This document shows, piece after piece, positions 56,632-64,000 of a stretch of DNA of 64,000 bases. A program made the position numbers and the translations under genes. The notes under the pieces are model-generated. The model was not told the DNA's origin. It worked only from the letters and a program-made list of their open reading frames with translations, and searched no databases. The stretch's first letter is position 1, and every line of letters begins with the position of its first letter. Source of the DNA: Platanthera guangdongensis (lineage: Eukaryota > Streptophyta > Magnoliopsida > Asparagales > Orchidaceae); NCBI GenBank assembly GCA_039583875.1, contig CM077147.1, positions 109,972,124 to 110,036,123 of the forward strand, written 5' to 3'.

Positions 56632-59109
56632 ATGACCCGCACTAATCCGTCGCTACTTGTTGATTTGGACCGAGAAATCGAACGCTCCTTTCGGAGACAA
56701 CTACGATTCGGGGCTTCCACTTCTCAAACAGCGGCTGAGGATTCCGACGGTGATTGTAATTTTAATTCTGAAATGGGAGATCCCAACCCAGGAATGGCTC
56801 AGCAAAGGACCATGTCCGATTATGATCGACCCAACCTGGAGGGGACTAAAACAAGTATTGTTCGATCTGCAATTGCGAACAATAACTTCGAGCTTAAGCC
56901 TAGCATCATACAAATGGTGCAGCAATATGTACAGTTCGACGGATTACAAGATGAAGATCCGAACTTGCATATTGCCAATTTTCTTGAAATCTGTGACACC
57001 TTCAAAATAAATGGTGTCTCAGATGATGCTATAAGGCTAAGACTCTTCCCCTTCTCCTTAAGAACTAAAGCCAAACAGTGGTTGAGTTCTCTTCCAAGAG
57101 GATCAATCACTACTTGGAACATTTTAGTAGATAAATTTCTTGCTAGACATCCCCCCCCCGCCAAAACAGCTAAGCTAAGAAATGATATAACTTCGTACTC
57201 TCAAAGTGCTTTTGAGACCCTTTATGACACTTGGGAGAGGTTCAAAGAACTTTTGATAAGATGCCCTCATCATGCTCTGCCTGTATGGTTACAGGTTCAG
57301 ACATTCTATAATGGACTAAATCAAGAAACTAAGAAAATGATAGATGTCGCTTCCGTTGGTTCTTTGGAGGGCAAAACTCCGGAAGCCGCTCTTGAGCTTA
57401 TCGAGGACATGGCGATGAACACTTATCAGTGGAATTCGTCTAGGACTCGCCCATCTAAACCTGCAGGTATCTATGAAGTGCACTCGATTTCGCAACTGGC
57501 ACTGCAAGTGGAAATGCTGAACAAGAAGATTTCGGAGATGACTGCTTCCTCCGTCGCTCAGGTATATGAAAATGCAAATGCTGCTACTGCCGAGCAGGTG
57601 GATTATCTGGGGAACATACCCAGGCCTTCTCAAAATAATGCTTCAAACTTTTCTGCTTTTTCTAATTTTTTTGCTCCGCCTGGTTTTAATTCTTCTTCTA
57701 ACTTTTATAATCCTGGATGGCGTAACCATCCTAATTTTTCTTGGAGTAATCCCGCGAATGCCGCACATCCACCGCACGATTTCACTCCACCACCACCACC
57801 ACAACAACAAAATCAACATTTTCAAAAACCTTCCTCTTTGGAGGAAATGCTTTCAAAATACATAAGCACCAATGAAGCGACCATTAGAAATCTAACAGGC
57901 TCAATGAAAAATTTAGAGAATACGGTCGGTCAATTAGCAAAGATGGTTTCCGAGAGGCCACCTGGGACTCTTCCCTCAAATACCGAGCTAAACCCAAGGG
58001 AGCACGCGAAAGCGATTTCCCTTCGGAGTGGCAAGGTAATTCACGAGCCCACCACAAGGGAAGAGCCAAAGGTGATTGCCTCTCCTACTACTACACGAAT
58101 TAGTGACGAAGATATAATTAATAAAAATTTTGGAAAAGAAAATTCTATTTCTGAAAATAAACAAGAAACGTCTATTTTGGAAAAGGAAAAAGATGGTTTT
58201 AAAAATAATGATCTCGATATTTTAAAAGAATTTCCACCACCTCCCTACCCCGCTAAGCTTAGGAAAGATAAACTAGATGATCAATACCAAAGCTTTCTTG
58301 AAATGTTTAAACAAATTGATATTAATTTGCCATTTCATGAAGCGATTAGCCAAATGCCAAAATACGCCAAATATCTTAAGGACCTGTTAACCAACAAAAA
58401 GAAATTAGAAAATTTATCTCATGTTACGTTAAATGAAGAATGCTCGGCGGTCATAAAAAATTCCAATCTTCCTACAAAGATAAATGATCCGGGTAGTTTT
58501 TCGATTCCTTGCGTTTTTGGTGATCTTTTTGTAAAGCATGCGCTAGCGGATTTAGGTGTGAGCATCAACTTGATGCCTTTTTCATTGTTTAAAAAGCTAG
58601 GATTTGGCACTCTCAGCCCTATACGTATGAGCATCCAATTGGCTGATCGATCGATTAAGTATCCGTTAGGTATCGTTGATGATGTGCTAGTGAAGGTCGA
58701 CAAATTCATCTTCCCGATGGATTTTGTCATTCTTGATATTGAAGAAGACATCGAGGTCCCCCTTATCCTTGGTCGTCCCTTCCTAGCCACCTCTCATGCG
58801 GTCATCGATGTAAGTAACGGAAAACTTTTGCTTCGTGTGGGAGATGATGAGATGACGTTTTCAATAAATCAATCCATGAAAAGTTCTTTAGAAAATGACG
58901 ACTCATGTTTCTTCCTTGATGTTTTAAATGAAGACGCCTCTCTTTCTCTTTCAAATGTTTCTTACAATGATTTTTCTTCCACTTTTTCTGATTTTTTTGA
59001 AAAATTTTTTGAAGACACGGTTATGTCCACGCAAGCCAACTTTGCAAATGAACCGGTGTTTAGACAAAAAATTATGAAAATATTGTCTTTGAAAATGAAA
59101 AGGTTTTAA
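56632..59109 (+). pseudogene. Athila gag-protease ORF, frameshifted before RT
   Basis: The 825-residue frame starts at 56632. Residues about 110-215 form the Retrotrans_gag capsid domain (FSLRTKAKQWLSSLPRGS, NDITSYSQSAFETLYDTWER, WLQVQTFYNGL). A Pro/Gln/Asn-rich segment and coiled region (residues 280-450) follow. The protease lies at about 620-740 (FGDLFVKHALADLGVSINLM, VPLILGRPFLATSHAVIDV) with the Athila-type D-L-G active site. No zinc knuckle is seen. The frame ends at 59109; an A-run at 59066-59071 seems one base short, and the pol frame opens there. Gag and pol are normally one ORF in this lineage, so this is probably a lesion rather than a programmed shift. Confidence 0.9.
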
Positions 59110-59909
59110 AGAACTGTTACGATGAACCACCCAACATAGAACTAAAACTCCTTCCCGAACATCTCAAATATGCCTTTCTTGAACAAAATTCTAAATTGCC
59201 CGTTATAATCTCGGCTTTGCTTTCTCAATCCGAAAACGATCAATTGACCGAACTACTACAAAAGCATCGCCGAGCTATAGCGTGGCAAATTTCTGATATT
59301 CCTGGCATAAGCCCCTCTTTTTGCACCCACAAATTATTTTTTGAAAATAATTCTAAGGATGTAGTCCAACCTCAACGTCGTCTTAATCCTAATATGAAAG
59401 AGGTTGTGAAGGGCGAGGTTCTTAAGTTATTAGATGCGGGGATAATCTATCCTATTTCCGATAGTAAGTGGGTAAGTCCGGTTCAGGTTGTACCTAAGAA
59501 GGCTGGGATCACGGTAGTAACAAATGAAAATAATGATTTAATTCCAACTAGGACAGTAACGGGATGGAGGACGTGCATCGATTACCGGAAATTAAATGAT
59601 GCCACTCGTAAGGATCACTTCCCCCTTCCATTTATCGATCAAATTTTAGACCATTTATCCGGGCATAGTTTTTATTGTTTTCTCGACGGTCTTTCGGGAT
59701 ACTTCCAAATCCCTATTGCACCCGAGGACCAAGAGAAGACAACATTCACTTGCCCTTTCGGAACGTTTGCCTACCGTAGGATGCCTTTAGGGCTATGCAA
59801 TGCACCAGCTACCTTTCTGCGGTGCATGTTGGCCATTTTCGATAAATATGTAGAAAACATTATGAAAGTGTTTATGGACGAATTCTCAAGTTTTTGGCGA
59901 CTCGTTTGA
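59072..59909 (+). pseudogene. Athila reverse transcriptase, N-terminal and catalytic part
   Basis: The frame opens just after the A-run. Motifs: LTELLQKHRRAIAWQISDIP, VSPVQVVPKKAGITVV, WRTCIDYRKLND, PLPFIDQIL, LSGYFQIPIAPEDQEKTTF, CPFGTFAYRRMPLGLCNAPA. The catalytic box reads FMDEF: the second Asp is Glu (GAA at 59880-59882), which should abolish polymerase activity. One extra A at 59888-59889 shifts the frame right after the box and ends the frame at 59909. Confidence 0.9.
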
Positions 59910-60807
59910 GTTATGTTTAAAGAATTTAGGAAAAGTTTTAAAACGTTGCGAAGAAACAAATCTAGTTTTGAAATGGGAAAAGTGCCACTTTATGGTACGT
60001 GAAGGCTTATTCCTTGGCCACAAAATTTCCGCTAAGGGAATTGAAGTGGACAAGGCAAAAATCGAGGTAATTGAAAAGTTACCACCGCCTACGAATATTA
60101 AAGCGATAAGAAGTTTTTTAGGTCATGCGGGTTTTTATCGAAGATTTATTAAGGACTTTTCCAAAATTACTAAGCCTCTCACCCATCTTCTCGAGAAAGA
60201 CGCTCCTTTTATTTTTGACGATTCTTGTTTAGCGGCGTTCGACTTAATTAAATCCAAACATATAAATGCTCCGATTATGATCGCCCTAGTTTGGGATTTA
60301 CCTTTTGAAATTATGTGCGACGCAAGTAGTTTTGCGGATGGTGCGGTACTAGGACAACGTATAGCTAAGAATTTCCACCCAATCTATTACGCTAGCAAAA
60401 CACTTAATTCAACGCAACAAAATTACACTACAAATGAAAAGAAACTCTTAGCTATCATTTTTGCTTTTGATAAATTTCGACCCTATATCACTCTTTCTAA
60501 GGTTATCGTTTTTACGGATCATTCCGCTTTGAAGTACCTCCTTTGTAAATCGGATGCCAAGCCGCGTCTTATTCGTTGGATCCTATTTCTTCAAGAATTT
60601 GACTTGGAGATCCGGGATAAGGAAGGAGCCGAAAATTTAGCTGTTGATCATCTTTCAAGCCTAGAAAATCCTAAAATTGATATTTTTGATGAAAATTTAC
60701 ATTTTGATTCTTTTCCAGATGAGAAAATTTTAAACGTTTCTTCTTCTACCCCATCGTTTGCCGATTTGGCCAATTACCTGGCGGCACGCATCCTCCCAAA
60801 AGAATAA
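59910..60807 (+). pseudogene. Athila RT thumb and RNase H
   Basis: The frame resumes near 59890 with [20 protein letters not shown], then [20 protein letters not shown] and [18 protein letters not shown]. RNase H follows: [66 protein letters not shown]. The acidic catalytic residues appear present. An in-frame TAA at 60805-60807 separates it from integrase. Confidence 0.9.
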
Positions 60808-61704
60808 TCCTCTCAGCAAAAGAAGAAATTCTTTTCTGAGTTGAAGTATTATTTTTGGGAGGATCCGTTTCTATTTCGCATTTGTGCAGACCAGGTGGTA
60901 AGAAGATGTGTCTCCCGGGAAGAAGGTCAGCAAATTTTAAAACATGTTCATGAAGGTCCGACTGGCGGGCACTTTCAAGCAAACCGCACCGCACACAAAG
61001 TACTTAGTGCTGGCTTCTATTGGCCAAGCATTTTTAAAGATGCACAAATCTTTGTGGGCGGGTGCGATCGGTGCCAGCGGACTGGGAACATCTCTAATAA
61101 AAATGAAATGGAGCAACATTATTTTCTTGAATGCGAAGTTTTTGATTTGTGTGGCATAGACTTTGTCAGCCCATTTCCCTCAAGTTTTGGAAATAAATAT
61201 ATTTTAGTCGCCGTAGATTACGTCTCTAGGTGGGCGGAGGCCCAAGCTTTACCAAGTAATGACGCTCGCGTAGTCATAAATTTCTTAAAAAAATTATTTT
61301 CTCGTTTTGGCTTTCCTCGCGCGATCATTAGTGATAGGGGGAGCCACTTTTGTAACGTCCAACTAGCTAAGGTTTTAACTAAATATGGCGTTACGCATAA
61401 ATTATCCACCGCTTATCATCCCCAAACTAACGGTCAGGTCAAGGTAGTCAATCGAGAGCTAAAGAGAATTTTGGAAAAAACCGTTTCTACTTCTCGTAAA
61501 GATTGGTCCTTAAAACTAGACGATGATCTTTGGGCCTATCGGACAGCGTACAAGACCGCCATCGGTTGTACTCCTTTCCGATTGGTCTATGGAAAATCGT
61601 GTCATCTTCCGGTAGAAGTAGAACACCGAGCGTATTGGGCGATAAAATTTTTTAATTTCGATCCGCATTCAGTCGGCGAGCATAAGAAAAAATCAATTGA
61701 ATGA
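60808..61704 (+). pseudogene. Athila integrase, zinc and catalytic domains
   Basis: The HHCC zinc domain is complete ([20 protein letters not shown], then CDRCQRTGN). Core: [20 protein letters not shown] and [14 protein letters not shown] give the two Asp. The expected Glu after NGQV is Lys (AAG at 61441-61443), so the DDE triad is broken. The frame runs on to [20 protein letters not shown] and is shifted at an A-run (61687-61692), one base longer than the frame needs. It would insert the cDNA into host DNA. Confidence 0.9.
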
Positions 61705-62035
61705 ACTCGATGAATGGAGAGCATACGCTTACGAAAATAACAAGCTGTATAAAGAACGCACGAAACTTTTTCACGATAAGAACCTGTGCCACCCTAAAAT
61801 GTTTAAAACAGGCGATCAGGTTCTTCTTTTTAATTCGCGTTTACGTCTCTTCCCTAAAAAACTGAAATCTCATTGGTCTGGACCTTTTACGGTCAAACAG
61901 GTTTTTCCTTATGGCACTATGCTTCTCTTGCACCCGGATAATGGTGATTTTAAAGTAAATGGCCATCGTTTAAAGTTATATTTTTCAAATGATTATGTAT
62001 CTCCTGTTGTGGAACAACTTTTATTTATATCATAA
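61697..62035 (+). pseudogene. Athila integrase C-terminal domain
   Basis: It continues the integrase after the frameshift: [73 protein letters not shown]. It ends at a stop at 62033-62035. It matches the minus-strand Athila fragment at 51485-51994 motif for motif. Confidence 0.9.
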
Positions 62036-63952
62036 TGTTTTCTTTCATGCAACTTTCTTTTATGTTGGACATTCCATTTTTGTTTCTAAGACTTTTATTA
62101 ATATTTTTTGAACTTTAAATTATTGTAATAAAGAACAATCTTGGGCACCTGCCCACGTACTCTATTTTTTTCTGCTTTTATTTTGCTCTTCCTTCCGGAG
62201 GCCACCCAAGCAAGTTCGTGATCACCGCTGCAACGTTGCTGATATAAAAATGGATCAAGTCAAACCTGCTGACGATCAAGTGCACTAAAAAGCAAGCATG
62301 GGGGAGCGACATGCACCTTCATCTCACAAACCCGGGGAAGTCCTGTTTTTTTTATTTTCATTTCCTTTCTGCATTTTTCTCTCCTTCTCAGTCTCCTTCT
62401 CGTTTTTCTTTTTGTTTCTTTCATTGAGGACAATGAAAACTCTAAGCTTGGGGGAGGGTTTAGTTAGTTCTCTTTTTCCTTTTTCTTTCAAAAAAATTTT
62501 TTTTTTTAAAAAAATTAGCATAGTTTTGTTAAGTTTTTTTAGTATTGCTTTTATTTTAGCCTTTTCAAAAATCACCAAAAAAGAAAAGCAAAAATCCAAA
62601 AAATTGCTAAAATATATTTGAAAAACAAAATCTAAAATTATTTTCTATCTTTATTTTTATGTTTCTTCTAGTGATGTGTAGGCCCGTGTGGTTCCTTAGT
62701 TCTATTTAGATTTCTTTGAATTAGTTTTCTAAATTTATCAGTTTAACATAGCTTAGTTTTACTAGTTTCTTTTTCTTAAATATAGGCATCCGATTTTTAC
62801 GTTTTAAGATAGCAATTTGTAGTTATGTCTTTTTATTCGGTTAGTTGCTTACGAATGGTTGCTAGGTAATGTTATCTCTTTTTCATTTGAGGGGTAGTCT
62901 TTCTTGGTGTCTAGAACTTGTCCCTAGCGACTCTCGAAACATTTGCGTCGTTTTTACGTACTTTAGAAATGATTTAGGCCACCCTTTGACTAGTTTGAGC
63001 TTTTCTTGCCCACCAACAAATTTACTATTGCAAAACAATTTTTGGGCTTTTTTCCATGTTTCTTTGTTTTTAGCTCCACCTTTCATTTCATCATTTCCCC
63101 AAAGCCAAATGTCTTTCCCATTTCACACTAAACTTTGAGCTTAAATATCATTTCTTTGAAGGGTTATATCTTTGAAATGAAAAGGAGTGTTTAAAGCTTA
63201 TATTTGGAGCTTTCCTTAAAAAGTTATTAAAGAAGAAAAAAATTATTATTATCAAAAAAAATGTGAAATCAATCAAAAAGAAAAAAATGAAGTTTATTTG
63301 TGGCCAATTTATGAAAAGAAAAAAAGTTCATGGCCTTTGTTTGTTAGTTTGAATTGAAAAATGATGTACTTGTCATTTCTCATTTCTCTTCATGTTTTTA
63401 TTTTTGAGCTCAACCTTGGTTTAGTGTTTAAGCCCTCATGTTTATCCTTGTTTTCATTTTCTAATCATTTACCTAAGCCAAGATTTAACACCTATAGAAG
63501 TCCTATTAATCTTTAGAACGTAAATTCGCGTAGTGGAGAGAGTGTGAACGGACAATCCTATGGCCACCATCATTGATGGATTTCTTTGGAGGTTATCTTG
63601 AGGTGATTTAGGGTTAATTGTTATTCTAGCAACCTAGTAGTTCGTTAATGCGCCGTCTATTTAGAACTTCTACTTTTGCTTTTCTTACTTTCATTAATTT
63701 TGGATGCCTTGTTTTAAGATTTAGAAATGTGTAAATTTTTTTTATGTTCTAATGATATTTTTAGGTCTCCACTTTCAAGTTTTCTATTGTGCACTTCTCA
63801 CCCCACTAGTTGTTAACATAGGAATTAGGATAGTTTAATTTTTCATGTTTTGTTTTTCTTAACTATGCAACCTAAATCTTCTTTGTTTGCTTTCTTAGTT
63901 CTTTAAGTTTTATTTGTTTGAGGGCAAGCAAACACTCTAGCATGGGGGAATT
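62036..63952 (+). other. Athila 3' region without env-like ORF
   Basis: No coding region was recognised. It is T-rich with several purine-tract-like sites: AAGCATGGGGGAGCGA near 62292, AAGCTTGGGGGAGGG near 62443, and the terminal GCATGGGGGAATT before the 3' LTR at 63953. Unlike the minus-strand Athila, there is no repeat array, TATA box or third ORF here. Confidence 0.75.
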
Positions 63953-64000
63953 TGATGACTACTTTTAGTCATCATTTTTGGTATTGTTTAGTTTAAGAAA
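63953..64000 (+). repeat. Start of the Athila 3' LTR (cut by window end)
   Basis: All 48 available bases are identical to 54629-54676. Confidence 0.95.

Larger units (their letters stand above)
54629..64000 (+). mobile_element. Athila-type Ty3 element, nearly complete, plus strand
   Basis: 5' LTR (54629-56477), tRNA-Asp PBS, gag-protease (56632-59109), RT, RNase H, integrase (to 62035), a 1.9-kb 3' region, purine tract, and the first 48 bases of the 3' LTR at the window end. Those 48 bases are identical to the start of the 5' LTR. Only a few single-base lesions break the coding region, so this is the youngest-looking element here. It lacks the env-like ORF. Confidence 0.92.

Noticed and set aside
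59066..59109. Programmed gag-pol frameshift in the Athila
   Set aside because: Athila-type elements normally encode gag-pol in one frame, the shift lies after the protease in an A-run, and other A-run indels occur in the same element. A lesion or read error is simpler.
1..64000. Host protein genes, tRNA or rRNA genes
   Set aside because: No exon-intron structure with a recognisable host protein and no tRNA or rRNA signature was found; every strong protein signal is retroelement-derived.

Overview
The window looks like repeat-dense nuclear DNA of a flowering plant. I found no convincing host gene, rRNA, tRNA or organellar sequence. Almost everything recognisable is LTR retrotransposon: Ty1/copia of a Sirevirus-like type, and Ty3/gypsy of Athila, Tat-like and Del/Tekay-like chromovirus types. 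Primer-binding sites (PBS) complementary to plant initiator tRNA-Met (TGGTATCAGAGC-like) and, for one Athila element, to tRNA-Asp (TGGCGCCG...) support this. A eudicot is plausible, but the sequence does not settle it. All protein calls come from motif recognition; no database search was run.

Layout. 1-717: truncated Ty3 protease/RT, minus. 718-2267: no gene. 2268-5407: a small non-autonomous LTR family arranged internal-LTR-internal, minus. 5408-20234: Sirevirus-like copia C1, minus, with 5' LTR, gag, protease, integrase, RT/RNase H and a third ORF, truncated at its 3' end; its gag is split by a nested two-LTR element at 12424-17847. 20235-22451: plus-strand coiled-coil ORF remnant and a degenerate repeat array. 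22452-29972: second Sirevirus-like copia C2, minus, with both LTRs and a perfect 5-bp target duplication but with most of RT/RNase H deleted. 29973-36510: a mosaic of Tat-like integrase, copia integrase-RT-RNase H (C3) and Del-like gypsy, all minus and joined without LTRs. 36728-37813: partial LTR. 37814-44507: plus-strand Del-like element with an LTR of about 4.9 kb and a badly deleted internal domain. 44520-45778: plus-strand Athila-type LTR fragment. 45779-52955: minus-strand Athila with 3' LTR, an env-like ORF and part of pol. 52956-54628: LTR-like non-coding DNA. 54629-64000: plus-strand Athila, nearly complete, whose 3' LTR runs off the window.

How the parts work together. Each family follows the usual plan: LTR promoter, PBS, gag, protease, then pol, with RT/RNase H before integrase in Ty3 elements and after it in Ty1 elements. 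All are now disabled by stops, frameshifts, deletions or lost catalytic residues. The clearest unusual theme is regulatory. Most LTRs here carry a family-specific array of short repeats, often palindromic, upstream of a TATA box. In two unrelated elements (Sirevirus-like C1 and the minus-strand Athila) a second array of the same motif plus a TATA box lies between pol and the third ORF, as if that ORF had its own promoter. In the Athila case a well-formed leader intron follows.
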